Positions 1 to 11,090 are shown, counted from the first letter of the stretch. The stretch is DNA of 64,000 nt from Acinetobacter junii CIP 64.5 (GCF_000368765.1 NZ_KB849654.1:710043-774042), one strand, 5' to 3'. Notes: generated from the sequence alone by a model not told the origin. Numbers and translations: made by a program.

Positions 1-470
1 CCACCTGAACCACCTTCACCAAGTACAGTCGCAATCACTGGCACTTTCAAACTAGAAAGCTGAGCCAAACTGGTTGCAATCGCTTCTGCTTGTCCACGCT
101 CTTCTGCACCTACACCTGGATAAGCACCCATGGTATCGACAAAAGTAAATACAGGTAAATTAAAACGCTCAGCCATATCTAGCAAACGTTGTGATTTACG
201 ATAGCCTTCTGGGTTACACATACCAAAGTTATGTTGTAACTTTTCACGCGTACTACGTCCACGATGTTGACCAACTACCATTACGGGTTGTCCGTCAAAA
301 CGAGCAAGACCACCGATCATGGCACCATCATCACCATACAAACGGTCACCGTGAAGTGCATCAAATTCAGTAAAGATTTCACTAACATAATCTAGAAATT
401 GCGGGCGTTCAGGATGTCGCGCAATTTGAACCGTAGCCCAAGCCTTGGACTGAGTCGCTTTATTTTTCAT
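1..470 (-). CDS. accA: Acetyl-CoA carboxylase carboxyltransferase subunit alpha (partial)
   Basis: AccA and AccD form the carboxyltransferase that moves the carboxyl group from biotin to acetyl-CoA, the first committed step of fatty acid synthesis in the cytoplasm. Only the first 156 codons are inside the window; the 3' part lies before base 1. The reading shows [20 protein letters not shown], then [30 protein letters not shown] and GEGGSGG at the edge, all typical of AccA. The start is the ATG at 470. The N-terminus is shorter than in E. coli, as I recall for Acinetobacter AccA. It lies 33 bases downstream of ppx on the same strand and may share its transcript. Confidence 0.93.
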   Translation of the reverse strand, partial: MKNKATQSKAWATVQIARHPERPQFLDYVSEIFTEFDALHGDRLYGDDGAMIGGLARFDGQPVMVVGQHRGRSTREKLQHNFGMCNPEGYRKSQRLLDMAERFNLPVFTFVDTMGAYPGVGAEERGQAEAIATSLAQLSSLKVPVIATVLGEGGSG

Positions 471-503
471 AAGTCGTAGATAATCCCTAACAAGGATGTA
501 TTG

Positions 504-2024
504 TTAATCAACAAAATTGTCTGACTGAATATTTAACTCAATGTCCCAATTCTTAAACTGCACTTGCTCATCATGCAAATCAGCAACCAATAAAGGCCAT
601 TGTTTAGCATCGCCAGAAACGCTGAGTTGCCATTGTTGACCATTTACAACACTCAGTTCAATGGCAGGAAGCATCTGATCACTACGACTATGGTTCAGCA
701 AAACAGCGAGGCGTAATAGCAAACACAAATAAAGTAAATGGCTGCCACCCACCTTCATTACATCATTTTTTGCATCTGCACGTAATTTACGACGATGGTG
801 CGATACAAGATGAGAGAGGTGATTTTGATCGATTTGAGAGAAACCGGGGATATCAGAATGCTGCAATAAATATGCACCATGACGATGATAACCACCATGA
901 CTAATCGCTAATCCAATTTCATGTAAATAAGCTGCACGACGTAGTAAGTCACTGTCTTCAGTCGTTAAATTTAAAGCAACTGCAACGCCATCAAACAATT
1001 GTTGCGCGGTATTCACTACACGTTCGGCTTGTTTAGGATCAGCGTTGTAACGTCCCATTAATGCTTGCACACTACGGTCACGAATATCTTCATGTTTAAA
1101 TCGACCTAACAGGTCATACATCACACCTTCACGTAATGCACCGTCAGAATATGCCAATTTATCAATATTCATCACTTCAAAAATAGCGTACAAAATTGCT
1201 AGACCAGCTGGCAAAACTGCTCGACGATCTTCGCGTAGTCCTTCAAAATCAATTTCAGAGACATGTTTGAATTTTAACAAACGATCTTTTAACTTATATA
1301 AGCCTTCACGGGTCAGATTTTCTTGCTCATCACTTAAACCTAAATTCACAGAAATCTGGCGACAAGCTTTAATCGTCCCGCTAGAACCGACTACTGTATC
1401 CCAGCCTTCTGATTTATAAGTATTTGCGATTGCAGAGAGCTCTTTACGAGCAGCAACTACCGCTTTATCAAAGGCTTTTGTTGAAATCTCACCATCTGCA
1501 AAATATGCCTTACTAAAGGCAACGCAACCCATTTGCAAGGATTCAGTATGCAAAGGCTCAAACTCTTCACCAATAATAAATTCTGTTGACCCCCCACCGA
1601 TGTCAACGACTAAACGTCTGCCACCATTTGCCATGGTATGAGAAACACCTAAATAAATTAGACGAGCCTCTTCACGACCAGCAATAATCTCAATTGGCTT
1701 TGGTAAAATTTCAGCAGCTTTTTGAATAAACTCGTGACCATTTTTAGCTTGTCGTAACGCATTGGTTGCCACAATTCTTAAACGATTAGGTTGAACAGAA
1801 CTTAAACGCCCAACGAATCGAGCTAGACAAGCCAAACCACGCTGTTGCGCAGCTTCAGTTAAATTTTTATTTTCATCGAGTCCAGCGGCCAACTGAACCT
1901 TTTCTGACATTGAAGCAACTTTCTTAACCTCTCCGTGATCTACACGAGCAATTGCCAAATGGAAACTATTCGATCCCATATCAATCGCAGCAAGTAATTC
2001 TTCATCAATCAGAAAATCAGACAT
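504..2024 (-). CDS. ppx: Exopolyphosphatase, Ppx/GppA family
   Basis: Ppx releases phosphate from the ends of polyphosphate chains; GppA paralogues act on pppGpp. The 506-residue length fits Ppx. Two actin-fold phosphate-binding motifs are visible: DMGSNSFHLAIA near residue 15 and DIGGGSTEFIIG near residue 140, with GSSGTIKA further on. A C-terminal HD-like helical part holds HEIGLAISHGGYHRHG around residue 370. The ATG at 2024 is preceded only by a weak GAAGA. It is divergent from trxA across a 274-base gap and directly upstream of accA. Sequence alone does not settle Ppx versus GppA substrate preference. Confidence 0.9.
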   Translation of the reverse strand: MSDFLIDEELLAAIDMGSNSFHLAIARVDHGEVKKVASMSEKVQLAAGLDENKNLTEAAQQRGLACLARFVGRLSSVQPNRLRIVATNALRQAKNGHEFIQKAAEILPKPIEIIAGREEARLIYLGVSHTMANGGRRLVVDIGGGSTEFIIGEEFEPLHTESLQMGCVAFSKAYFADGEISTKAFDKAVVAARKELSAIANTYKSEGWDTVVGSSGTIKACRQISVNLGLSDEQENLTREGLYKLKDRLLKFKHVSEIDFEGLREDRRAVLPAGLAILYAIFEVMNIDKLAYSDGALREGVMYDLLGRFKHEDIRDRSVQALMGRYNADPKQAERVVNTAQQLFDGVAVALNLTTEDSDLLRRAAYLHEIGLAISHGGYHRHGAYLLQHSDIPGFSQIDQNHLSHLVSHHRRKLRADAKNDVMKVGGSHLLYLCLLLRLAVLLNHSRSDQMLPAIELSVVNGQQWQLSVSGDAKQWPLLVADLHDEQVQFKNWDIELNIQSDNFVD

Positions 2025-2298
2025 TCTTCATATAAACCCATGCTCAATTCACGCATTAGAGTAATTCACATGCTTAGAATTTTAAAGTCATTTTAAGCAA
2101 TAAAAGCAGCAGATTTTCTCTTTTTAACACATAAATGATTGTATAAGTCGATAGTGAACATCGTGAGCATCCATTGGACTTTTCATTTTGATACTTGAAT
2201 AATGGCAACAAACCCTTACATTGAATAAAGTAGCAATGTAATATTCATCGTGAAGATGATTGAATTCGCACTTTATTTCTAAATTTTGGAGCAACCTT

Positions 2299-2625
2299 AT
2301 GTCTGCGACTATTGTTAATACAACTGATGAAAACTTCCAAGCAGATGTTTTAGATGCTGAAACTCCTGTACTTGTAGACTTTTGGGCTGGTTGGTGTGCA
2401 CCTTGTAAAGCAATTGCACCTGTCCTAGAAGACCTTTCTAACGAATATGCAGGTAAAGTAAAAATCGTTAAAGTCGACGTAACTGCATGTGAAGAAACAG
2501 CTGTGAAATACAATATCCGTAATATTCCAGCTCTATTAATGTTCAAAAATGGTGAAGTTGTTGCTCAACAAGTTGGCGCAGCTCCTCGCTCAAAACTTGC
2601 TGCATTTATCGATCAAAACGTCTAA
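2299..2625 (+). CDS. trxA: Thioredoxin 1
   Basis: Small cytoplasmic dithiol-disulfide oxidoreductase that reduces protein disulfides and is itself reduced by thioredoxin reductase. The 108-residue protein carries the active site WAGWCAPCK around residue 30 and the cis-Pro region RNIPALLMF. The reading frame is open from 2260, but the start at 2299 (MSATIVN) gives the normal family length and has a GGAG ribosome-binding sequence at 2288-2291. It is a single-gene unit followed by a hairpin at 2651-2679. Confidence 0.95.
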   Translation: MSATIVNTTDENFQADVLDAETPVLVDFWAGWCAPCKAIAPVLEDLSNEYAGKVKIVKVDVTACEETAVKYNIRNIPALLMFKNGEVVAQQVGAAPRSKLAAFIDQNV

Positions 2626-2650
2626 CTTTATTTAGATTGAACCCGACTTC

Positions 2651-2679
2651 AAATACGTTATTAGTCTAATAGCGTATTT
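2651..2679 (+). terminator. Hairpin after trxA
   Basis: A 14-bp arm pair (AAATACGTTATTAG / CTAATAGCGTATTT, one G-T wobble) sits 25 bases after the trxA stop. There is no clean T-run after it, so it may act as a processing or stabilising hairpin rather than a full intrinsic terminator. Confidence 0.5.
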
Positions 2680-2690
2680 CCTCGTATAAA

Positions 2691-2719
2691 TTGACATTTT
2701 CCTTGATTTAACCTATATT
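2691..2719 (+). promoter_or_regulatory. Sigma-70 promoter of rho with long leader
   Basis: TTGACA at 2691-2696 and TATATT at 2714-2719 are separated by exactly 17 bases, a near-consensus promoter. Transcription would start near 2726 and leave a leader of about 225 bases before the rho ATG at 2953. The rest of the 327-base gap holds no convincing gene. Rho is known in E. coli to attenuate its own leader, and this long leader fits such control (inference). Confidence 0.7.
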
Positions 2720-2952
2720 ACTGGATCAAGAAGCTTTGAATGGAATCTACTTCATCGCGCTTCTTACAAGACACAAACATAAGATCGCCGCTCGGCAATA
2801 ACAATTGTTTTCACATTTCTCTCTGAAACAATGAACCAGACTACTGAATTGTGGTTGTGTAAATACAATTACATCAGCACGTATGTATGCGGTCGATTTT
2901 TTATTCTTTCCCTAACATTATCCTCCACTTATTCCATTCTGTCTGACCACTT

Positions 2953-4221
2953 ATGAACTTAACTGAACTCAAGAAAAAACCCATTGGCGAACTCATTAAA
3001 ATTGCGGAGTTTATGGGCCTTGAAGGCATGGCACGTAACCGTAAACAAGATATTATTTTTGCCATTTTAAAGCGCCATGCCATGAATGGCGAAGAAATCT
3101 TTGGTGATGGTGTTCTTGAAATCCTTTCTGATGGCTTTGGTTTCCTTCGCTCAGCCGCTGGTTCATATTTAGCTGGACCAGATGATATTTATGTGAGCCC
3201 ATCACAAATACGTCGTTTCAACCTTCGCACTGGCGATACCATTACAGGTACAATTCGCCCACCTAAAGAAGGTGAACGTTATTTTGCTTTACTAAAAGTA
3301 AATCAAATTAACTACGACACACCAGAAAACTCGCGTAATAAGATTTTATTCGAAAACCTCACTCCATTGTTCCCAACTGAACAACTCGTTATGGAGCTAG
3401 GCAATGGTACAACTGAAGATCTCACTGCACGTGTAGTAGATTTAGTAGCACCAATTGGTAAGGGCCAACGTTCAATCATTGTTGCACCGCCTAAAGCAGG
3501 TAAAACAATGTTATTGCAAAACATTGCTCAATCAATCGTCCGTAATAATCCAGAAGTATTTCTGATTGTTCTTCTTATTGACGAACGTCCCGAAGAAGTA
3601 ACGGAAATGGAACGTACAGTACGTGGTGAAGTGGTTGCCTCGACCTTCGATGAAGCACCAGCTCGTCACGTACAAGTTGCGGAAATGGTGATTGAGAAAG
3701 CAAAACGTCTAGTTGAGCATAAAAAGGATGTTGTGATTCTGCTTGACTCAATTACTCGTCTTGCACGTGCTTATAATACTGTCATTCCTTCATCTGGCAA
3801 GGTACTTACAGGTGGTGTAGATGCTCATGCATTAGAACGCCCAAAACGCTTCTTTGGTGCTGCACGTAATATTGAAGAAGGTGGCTCACTTACAATCATT
3901 TCGACCGCATTAATCGAAACAGGTAGTAAGATGGATGATGTCATTTACGAAGAATTCAAAGGTACAGGTAACCAAGAGATTACGCTTGATCGCCGTATTG
4001 CAGAGAAACGTGTATTCCCTGCAATGAACATCAAGAAATCAGGTACTCGTCGCGAAGAGCGCTTAATGGGTGAAGAAAACTTACGTAAAGTCTGGATTCT
4101 ACGCAAATTATTACATCCGATGGATGAGCTTGCCGCAATGGAATTTTTATTAGATCGAATGAAAGAAACCAAGACGAATGATGATTTCTTTGATCAAATG
4201 AAACGCAAAGCATCAACATAA
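2953..4221 (+). CDS. rho: Transcription termination factor Rho
   Basis: Hexameric RNA-dependent ATPase/helicase that releases RNA from RNA polymerase. The 422-residue length matches E. coli (419). Order: Rho_N helical domain (residues 1-45), cold-shock-like RNA-binding domain, then the RecA-type ATPase with Walker [10 protein letters not shown] near residue 178, Walker B VVILLDS near 260, and the R-loop region [13 protein letters not shown]. It is alone between its own promoter (2691) and a strong intrinsic terminator (4231). Confidence 0.97.
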   Translation: MNLTELKKKPIGELIKIAEFMGLEGMARNRKQDIIFAILKRHAMNGEEIFGDGVLEILSDGFGFLRSAAGSYLAGPDDIYVSPSQIRRFNLRTGDTITGTIRPPKEGERYFALLKVNQINYDTPENSRNKILFENLTPLFPTEQLVMELGNGTTEDLTARVVDLVAPIGKGQRSIIVAPPKAGKTMLLQNIAQSIVRNNPEVFLIVLLIDERPEEVTEMERTVRGEVVASTFDEAPARHVQVAEMVIEKAKRLVEHKKDVVILLDSITRLARAYNTVIPSSGKVLTGGVDAHALERPKRFFGAARNIEEGGSLTIISTALIETGSKMDDVIYEEFKGTGNQEITLDRRIAEKRVFPAMNIKKSGTRREERLMGEENLRKVWILRKLLHPMDELAAMEFLLDRMKETKTNDDFFDQMKRKAST

Positions 4222-4230
4222 CGGCAACAT

Positions 4231-4260
4231 AAAAAAGCCACCTTAATGGTGGCTTTTTTT
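4231..4260 (+). terminator. Intrinsic terminator of rho
   Basis: The stem AAAGCCACC / GGTGGCTTT with loop TTAAT is followed by a run of T. It begins 10 bases after the rho stop codon. Confidence 0.9.
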
Positions 4261-4609
4261 AATTGGTTGACAAGATTACATATTTTTTACATTTAAAATG
4301 TATTTCTTGATAAAAATTCAAGTATTTGATTTTAAAAAAATTAACAAATAAAACCCTATTGTAGTAATAAAACTCCTATCAAAAACCAATTATCAATAGT
4401 TATTTTCTATCAAAAATTAGCCAATTTTTGTCAAATTTTGTCGTTTTGTTGGACAGAACAGTAGTAATTCATGGTTTGCTTTGATAGGATAGCCACAGAC
4501 CAGTTAGGCTGCTCCCTGCGTTGTTACCTAAAAGCGTTTAGGAATATTAAAAGCACAAACAGACTAACTAAGGTTTTTTTTAATCTCACAATTTTATGAG
4601 AGTGATGCC
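4261..4609 (+). other. Gene-free AT-rich leader region of the lipoprotein gene
   Basis: No gene is seen in this stretch. It holds an inverted repeat CAAAAATT-AGCC-AATTTTTG at 4411-4430 and a short hairpin CCTAAA-AGCG-TTTAGG at 4527-4542 that would lie in the transcript leader. TTGACA at 4267 has no well-placed -10. The promoter could not be fixed, but the layout suggests a leader of up to about 120 bases for the lipoprotein mRNA. Confidence 0.4.
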
Positions 4610-4816
4610 ATGTTATTCAAAAAATTTGCTGTTGTTGCTGCTATCGCTACTACTTTAGCTTTCGTTGGTTGCTCTAAGAAAGAAGAAGCTGCTACTGATG
4701 CAAACGCTGCTGCTTCTGAAGCTACTGTTGCTGCTTCTGACGCTGTTGTTGCTGCTTCTGACGTTGCTGCTTCTGACGTTGCTGCTTCTGACGTTGCTGC
4801 TTCTGCTGCTCAATAA
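4610..4816 (+). CDS. Small Ala/Ser/Asp-repeat lipoprotein
   Basis: A 68-residue predicted lipoprotein. Residues 1-21 form a signal peptide ending in the lipobox AFVGC, followed by SKKEEA. The mature part is low complexity, built of repeated VAASD units. At DNA level there are three perfect 15-base copies at 4748-4792 plus a degenerate copy on each side. No enzymatic motif is present. Such Ala-rich coats can form an extended or helical envelope linker, as in Lpp-type proteins, but that role is inference. The ATG follows GAGAGTGATGCC, and a strong terminator follows the stop. The function is unknown. Confidence 0.8.
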   Translation: MLFKKFAVVAAIATTLAFVGCSKKEEAATDANAAASEATVAASDAVVAASDVAASDVAASDVAASAAQ

Positions 4817-4832
4817 TCTAATTTTAGATTAT

Positions 4833-4863
4833 AAAAAAGAGAACCTTACGGTTCTCTTTTTTT
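4833..4863 (+). terminator. Intrinsic terminator of the lipoprotein gene
   Basis: The stem AGAGAACC / GGTTCTCT with loop TTAC is followed by TTTTTTT. The A-run on its 5' side means it could also work for the opposite strand (ihfA ends at 4923). Confidence 0.9.
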
Positions 4864-4922
4864 ATGCCTGATACTTTTATGTTTAATTTTAAATAAAAAA
4901 AAGTGGATATAAAAAAAGCAGA

Positions 4923-5219
4923 TCAATCGATCTGCTCATTTCCAACACGTTGTCTAAATTTCTGCCCTGCTCTAAACGTCACTACACGACGAGCAGAAAT
5001 TGGAATTTCTTCGCCAGTCTTAGGATTTCGCCCTGGGCGTTCACGTTTATCACGCAATTCGAAATTACCGAATCCAGAAAGTTTGACTTGTTCACCCGCA
5101 ATTAAGGCTTGGCTTATTTCATCAAAAAATAGCTCAACCATTTGCTTTGCTTCTCGGCGATTTAAGCTAGTAAGCTCACTTAAATGGTCCGCCATCTCTG
5201 CTTTTGTTAATGCTGTCAT
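4923..5219 (-). CDS. ihfA: Integration host factor subunit alpha
   Basis: Histone-like DNA-bending protein, active with IHF beta in recombination, replication and promoter architecture. The 98 residues show the DNABII signature [23 protein letters not shown] and C-terminal [17 protein letters not shown]. It starts with an ATG whose first bases overlap the pheT stop (ATGA, 5216-5219), so it is translationally coupled to pheT. The pheST-ihfA order is the usual one in gammaproteobacteria. Confidence 0.96.
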   Translation of the reverse strand: MTALTKAEMADHLSELTSLNRREAKQMVELFFDEISQALIAGEQVKLSGFGNFELRDKRERPGRNPKTGEEIPISARRVVTFRAGQKFRQRVGNEQID

Positions 5220-7597
5220 GAGGCCCTCAATGTCGCTTGGTAAGTGTCTTCCAACACTTGAATAATGTTATCCATACCAGATTTAATTTCAGCATCTTCA
5301 AGCGTACGTGCTGGATGTTGCCACAACACTGCAAAAGCTAAAGAGCGCTTGCCTTGTTCAACCCCTTGCCCCGTATACACATCGAATAACCATGTTGAGT
5401 CGAGTAACTCACCACCAGTCTGCTCAATTAAGCGCTGAATATCTCTAACCTCAATATTATCAGAGATTAAAAGCGCAATATCACGTCTAACCGATGGAAA
5501 ACGTGATAATTCTGTAAAATTAGATACATAAGATTGCAAAACAGCCTGCTGATCCAGTTCTGCCACCCATGTTGTGCTCAAATCCAGCTCATTTTCCAGT
5601 GAGGGATGTAAACGCCCCAAGTAACCAATCGACTGTCCATTTACCACAATTTCCGCAGATTGACCTGGATGCAGCCATGCACGCTCAGTACGGACAAATT
5701 CAGCCTTTACACGCCCCGCAGCCAGAATTTCTTCCACCTCACCCTTGAAATCAAAGAAATCCATTGCCTGTGGCTTTGCATGCCAAGATTCTGGTACACG
5801 TGAACCAACCGCAATCATGGCCAGAGTCGGAATCTGTTTCAGGTCATGAATACTTTGTGCATTTTGATAATCAAAACGCAAGCCCAGTTCAAAGAAACGG
5901 ACACGCTGCTGCTGACGGTTTAAATTGTACTGGACACAAGGAATCAGGCTGGATAACAAGGTACTACGCATTGCAGCCAAGTCACTTGAAATTGGGTTGG
6001 CAAGCATTAATGGCTGCACATTTGGATTCAATTGCTTTTCAAGTTTTGCATCGGCAAAGCTAAAGCTAATCGCCTCTTGATACCCCAAAGTTGCAATGGT
6101 CTGGCGCAGTTGAGCAATTTCAAAACGGTCTTGATATTTCTCTAGTTTCACATCAATTTTTGGCAAGCTGATCTGAATGTTGTCATAGCCGTGAATACGT
6201 GCAACTTCTTCAATCAAGTCTTGATAAATTGCCATATCATAGCGATGTGATGGTGGAACTACGCTCCACTCACCTTCAGCTTTGCTTTCCACCACACAGC
6301 CCAACCGTGTTAATGCATCTGCAATAAAATCACCAGCAACTTGATAGCCTAACAACTGATCAACCTGTGCTTGTAGCAATACAATCGCTTCACGTTTCGG
6401 CAATAAAGCCTCTTGCTCGGCAACCGTAATTGGACCAAATTCACCACCAGCAAAGGCTTGAATCAGCTCAGAAGCACGGTGCATGGCAATCATCGGCAAT
6501 TCAAAGTCAACGCCACGTTCGTAGCGCTGTGATGAGTCAGTATGCAAACCAAAACGACGAGCACGACCTGCAATAGCTAAAGGTGCAAAAAATGCACTTT
6601 CAAGGAAAATGTCTTGAGTCTCATCAGTTACCGATGAATCCAGCCCGCCCATAATGCCTGCAATTGCCAATACTTTCTGATCATCTGCAATAACCATGAT
6701 GTCATCTTGCAGTTCAACTTCTTGATCATTGAGCAAAGTCAGTTTTTCTTGTGGCTGCGCTTGGCGCACTTGAATCGAACCTTCGATTTTTGCCAAATCA
6801 AAGGCATGCATCGGTTGACCAAGCTCAAGTAATACATAGTTAGTAATATCCACCAAAATACTATGCGTACGAATGCCTGAGCGTGCCAATGCCTGTTCCA
6901 TCCATTCAGGGGTTGGCGCTTTGACATTGACATTTTTGATAATACGACCCAAATAACGTGGTGTACCTTCCGTGCTAATCGTTACTGCTTTCTCATCTGT
7001 GATTGTTGCAGGTACAGACTGGATCTCAGGCTCATTCATCTTTAACTGATTGATCACTGCGATTTCACGGGCAATCCCGCGGATACTAAAGCAGTCACCA
7101 CGGTTTGGCGTGATACTGATATCAATGACATTGTCATCAAGTTTTAAATATTCACGAATATTCATCCCCACTGGTGCATCAGCAGGCAACTCTAACAAAC
7201 CATCAATTTTGTCTTCTAAATCAATTTCAGAAGCACCGCAGAGCATACCTTGTGATTCAACACCACGCAGCTTGCCTTTTTTAATTTTGAAATCACCTGG
7301 CAATACTGCACCGATCATTGCAACAGGAGCTTTCATGCCCACACGAACATTTGGCGCACCACAGACAATCTGTAAGGCCTCACCCGAACCAATATTAATC
7401 GTGGTCACACGTAAACGATCCGCATCTGGATGTTGTTCAACCGTAAGGACTTCACCAACAACCACACCAGTAAACGGTTTTGCAACAGGTGCTAACTCAT
7501 CAACTTCTAAACCCAACATGGTCAATTGATCGGACAATGTATCGCTATCAATCGCTGGATTTACCCAGCTGCGTAACCAATTTTCACTAATTTTCAT
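5216..7597 (-). CDS. pheT: Phenylalanine--tRNA ligase beta subunit
   Basis: The beta subunit of the alpha2-beta2 PheRS holds the editing and tRNA-binding parts. The 793-residue length is normal. The tRNA-binding (EMAP-like) domain is near residues 40-150 ([17 protein letters not shown]), then the B3/B4 editing region, the B5 region, and a C-terminal anticodon-binding fold ([19 protein letters not shown]). It follows pheS after 33 bases and is coupled to ihfA. Confidence 0.97.
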   Translation of the reverse strand: MKISENWLRSWVNPAIDSDTLSDQLTMLGLEVDELAPVAKPFTGVVVGEVLTVEQHPDADRLRVTTINIGSGEALQIVCGAPNVRVGMKAPVAMIGAVLPGDFKIKKGKLRGVESQGMLCGASEIDLEDKIDGLLELPADAPVGMNIREYLKLDDNVIDISITPNRGDCFSIRGIAREIAVINQLKMNEPEIQSVPATITDEKAVTISTEGTPRYLGRIIKNVNVKAPTPEWMEQALARSGIRTHSILVDITNYVLLELGQPMHAFDLAKIEGSIQVRQAQPQEKLTLLNDQEVELQDDIMVIADDQKVLAIAGIMGGLDSSVTDETQDIFLESAFFAPLAIAGRARRFGLHTDSSQRYERGVDFELPMIAMHRASELIQAFAGGEFGPITVAEQEALLPKREAIVLLQAQVDQLLGYQVAGDFIADALTRLGCVVESKAEGEWSVVPPSHRYDMAIYQDLIEEVARIHGYDNIQISLPKIDVKLEKYQDRFEIAQLRQTIATLGYQEAISFSFADAKLEKQLNPNVQPLMLANPISSDLAAMRSTLLSSLIPCVQYNLNRQQQRVRFFELGLRFDYQNAQSIHDLKQIPTLAMIAVGSRVPESWHAKPQAMDFFDFKGEVEEILAAGRVKAEFVRTERAWLHPGQSAEIVVNGQSIGYLGRLHPSLENELDLSTTWVAELDQQAVLQSYVSNFTELSRFPSVRRDIALLISDNIEVRDIQRLIEQTGGELLDSTWLFDVYTGQGVEQGKRSLAFAVLWQHPARTLEDAEIKSGMDNIIQVLEDTYQATLRAS

Positions 7598-7630
7598 TTG
7601 TATAAACCTTCTTTAATCCTGAAAAACTGT

Positions 7631-8632
<1,002 letters not shown>

Positions 8633-8842
8633 TTATAGAAATATAATAAAACGCTATAGTTTATCAGCTTTTTACCTAGTTTATGAAGATAAAGGACTGT
8701 TTAAATAGAGTACTTTTTAGCGTTAAACTTTATGCCCAAATGGACAACAAATGCCCGTGGTGCAATAAATTTTCGCAAAAAAATAATCAATATCTGAATA
8801 AAATGTATAAGATACGAATATCGTCAATGAGAAACAATAACG

Positions 8843-9844
8843 ATGGCGCTTGATCAAATCTGTAAACAACAACTTACACTTGTTAGCTATGGCAATGAAT
8901 TTCTTGCAGGAAATCTGAACTTTAATCGCTGGATCGAACATCCTATTTTCAGTAAAAACTGCTTAATCTTCAGAGATCTACTATCACAACATTTGCTGGC
9001 ACAACATTTCCAAATTTGGCTTGAGGGTTTGAAAAAACAAGGCGTCAAAAAACTAAGCTTACATCTTTCTAGTATTCTCAACGACGAACAAAATCCTAAT
9101 CCTAATGTCGAGCTTCTACCATTTGCACATTTTATTGTAAGTCATCAAACCAATAAAAAAACCGCTTGGATTTGCGGACATGAACTCGCTGAATGGTTTA
9201 ACACTGATCAGGAATTTGAAACACCTTTTTCTCAAAAAAACACAATAAGAGAAGAGACATTTTGGCGCTATGAATTAAATGATAAATACGCTAAAAAAAT
9301 CGATACTGATTTACAGAAAATCAATTGGAACGATGTCTCAAAATTTTTAGAGCGCGAATTATTTAATAGCAAATATGCGGAATACTTTTTAGAACCTGAA
9401 CAACAAGATTTCCCATTTTATGGCTACGAAATAGATCATAATCAGCCTGATGAAACACTTTTGGCGTTGATCCCAACAGATTATCCAGCTGATTGTGCTC
9501 ATCAATTATTACATCGAACACAAGCACTTATCGACCACTTAGAAGAACAAAAAAAGCACCCTTATACAGATTCTGGTGAACTCATTAGCCCTGAAGAACA
9601 AATCAATCTTCGTAATTTTTCACAGAAGGCTGAGGATTTATTCGCTAAATTAATCGTCAAAACAGCAAATCATTATCAGACAGCTCAACTTACCATGGAT
9701 GAACCAGAGATCATCGACCGAACCATGGAAACCCCACAACAGTTCAATGAAGCTCATCCACACAAGGTTGGAACTTCTAGCGTCATTAAATTAATTATTC
9801 TTACGGTAATTATCTGTTTGGTTGCTTATTATTTTGGGCTTTAA
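8843..9844 (+). CDS. Tail-anchored protein of unknown function
   Basis: A 333-residue protein with no recognised catalytic motif. Residues 1-305 look soluble, rich in Q, N, E and aromatic residues, with a helical stretch around 225-275. The last 22 residues (IKLIILTVIICLVAYYFGL) form one hydrophobic segment that ends at the C-terminus, so it is probably anchored in the inner membrane with its body in the cytoplasm. It lies divergent from pheS and convergent with the acetyltransferase, interrupting the usual rplT-pheS order. I recall no named family; it may be an Acinetobacter-restricted protein. Confidence 0.75.
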   Translation: MALDQICKQQLTLVSYGNEFLAGNLNFNRWIEHPIFSKNCLIFRDLLSQHLLAQHFQIWLEGLKKQGVKKLSLHLSSILNDEQNPNPNVELLPFAHFIVSHQTNKKTAWICGHELAEWFNTDQEFETPFSQKNTIREETFWRYELNDKYAKKIDTDLQKINWNDVSKFLERELFNSKYAEYFLEPEQQDFPFYGYEIDHNQPDETLLALIPTDYPADCAHQLLHRTQALIDHLEEQKKHPYTDSGELISPEEQINLRNFSQKAEDLFAKLIVKTANHYQTAQLTMDEPEIIDRTMETPQQFNEAHPHKVGTSSVIKLIILTVIICLVAYYFGL

Positions 9845-9869
9845 TAAAAGCGTACAACTTTTAATTAGA

Positions 9870-10418
9870 TTAAATTTCCCATTGATAAATTAGCTCCGTT
9901 ATTCCTTCGCCGAACTCTGGAAGTTCGGCTTCTCCAATCAATTCAGCTCCAATCTTTTCATAAAAGAAACGACTGGGATTCTTATTAAAAACCTCTAAAC
10001 GAATAAACTGATATCTTTTCTGAACAACATAGTCGTAAAAGCATTGAAACATTTCACGCCCAATACCTTGTTTTTGGATTTCCTGCAAAAGATAAAAAGC
10101 GCGAATTTCAGCTACATTATTTTCAGGATTTAAATATCCATCTAAAAAACCCTTTATTTTTTGATCTTCAATATACACTAACAATTGATGATCTAAACTT
10201 CTTGTGATTGCTTGCCATAATATCAATTTTTCCTGTGCATCTAATTGATCTAATATTTCTTGATTAAGGATATTTGCGTAAGTTTCTTTCCAACACTGTA
10301 CGTGAATCTCAGCGATTTTAGCTACATCTCCAAAGTTAGCTGTACGTATTTGACCTTTTCGATTGCTTTGCAATTCAAACTCCACAAAAATTTGTTCAGC
10401 TAAGTGTTGATCACCCAA
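9870..10418 (-). CDS. GNAT-family N-acetyltransferase
   Basis: An acetyl-CoA-dependent acyltransferase fold: IRTANFGDVAKIAEIHVQCWKETY at its N-terminal strand and helix, then AEIRAFYLLQEIQKQGIGREMF with the acetyl-CoA pyrophosphate loop Q-x-x-G-I-G, and RLEVFNKNPSRFFYEKIGA near the end. The substrate is unknown. There is no ATG in frame before the fold begins; the longest reading starts at TTG 10418, with GTG at codon 12 and TTG at codon 17 as alternatives. The 5' end is therefore uncertain. Confidence 0.8.
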   Translation of the reverse strand: MGDQHLAEQIFVEFELQSNRKGQIRTANFGDVAKIAEIHVQCWKETYANILNQEILDQLDAQEKLILWQAITRSLDHQLLVYIEDQKIKGFLDGYLNPENNVAEIRAFYLLQEIQKQGIGREMFQCFYDYVVQKRYQFIRLEVFNKNPSRFFYEKIGAELIGEAELPEFGEGITELIYQWEI

Positions 10419-10518
10419 CTTGTATATGAATGTTAAAGAAGCAAAAACTGTGCAAAAGCGAACTAATTATTAAGATCATTTTTCTAAATTAAAAAAATAT
10501 TTAGCCATAAAAAATAGA

Positions 10519-10557
10519 GTTTTCACAATTTAAATCACATACTTAAATTGTGAAAAC
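10519..10557. repeat. Perfect 15-bp inverted repeat
   Basis: GTTTTCACAATTTAA (10519-10533) and its exact complement (10543-10557) are separated by 9 bases. It lies in the 301-base gap between the acetyltransferase and rplT, which otherwise holds only the rplT terminator. It may be a bidirectional terminator, an operator or a remnant of a mobile element. Confidence 0.6.
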
Positions 10558-10675
10558 TTAGACTACTAAAAGCAATAATTTACAGTTATAAAAAAAATAA
10601 ATTATGGATGCTCCTATTCTTTTAGGAGATTTTATTGATCTCTAATTATTCTCTATTACTAAATCCTAAAACCAT

Positions 10676-10707
10676 AAAAAAAGACCGCTAAAAAGCGGCC
10701 TTCTTTT
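10676..10707 (-). terminator. Intrinsic terminator of rpmI-rplT
   Basis: On the minus strand GGCCGCT-TTTT-AGCGGTC is followed by TTTTTTT, just after the rplT stop. Confidence 0.9.
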
Positions 10708-10719
10708 GAATCTCTAAGC

Positions 10720-11079
10720 TTATGCAGCTAATGCGCCTTTAGCTTTTTCAGCTAAAGCAGCAAATGCTACTGCATCATGCATAGCGATGTCAGCTAATAC
10801 GCGACGGTCGATGATCACTTGAGCTTTTTTCAAGCCATCGATCATACGGCTGTAAGACAAACCGTTTTGACGAGCACCAGCATTGATACGCGCAATCCAT
10901 AAAGCACGGAATTGACGTTTCTTTTGACGGCGGTCACGGTAAGCGTATTGACCAGCTTTGATTACCGCTTGGAACGCTACGCGGTAAACGCGTGAACGAG
11001 CACCATAGTAACCTTTAGCGCGAGCAAGAATTTTTTTGTGACGACGATGAGCCACTACACCACGTTTTACACGAGCCAT
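10720..11079 (-). CDS. rplT: 50S ribosomal protein L20
   Basis: Early-assembly 23S rRNA-binding protein, and translational repressor of its own operon in E. coli. The 119 residues show the basic N-terminal extension [17 protein letters not shown] and the conserved [12 protein letters not shown] and [13 protein letters not shown]. It follows rpmI after 11 bases and is the last gene before the terminator at 10676. Confidence 0.97.
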
Positions 11080-11090
11080 TTATAATCTCC

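Noticed and set aside
2124..2546. A 140-codon minus-strand frame across trxA
   Set aside because: It is antisense to trxA and has no likeness to any protein or ribosome-binding site.
8723..8941. A Phe-containing leader peptide for pheST attenuation
   Set aside because: The frame is antisense to the 8843 gene, has no Phe run of the expected kind and no terminator/antiterminator pair was found before pheS.
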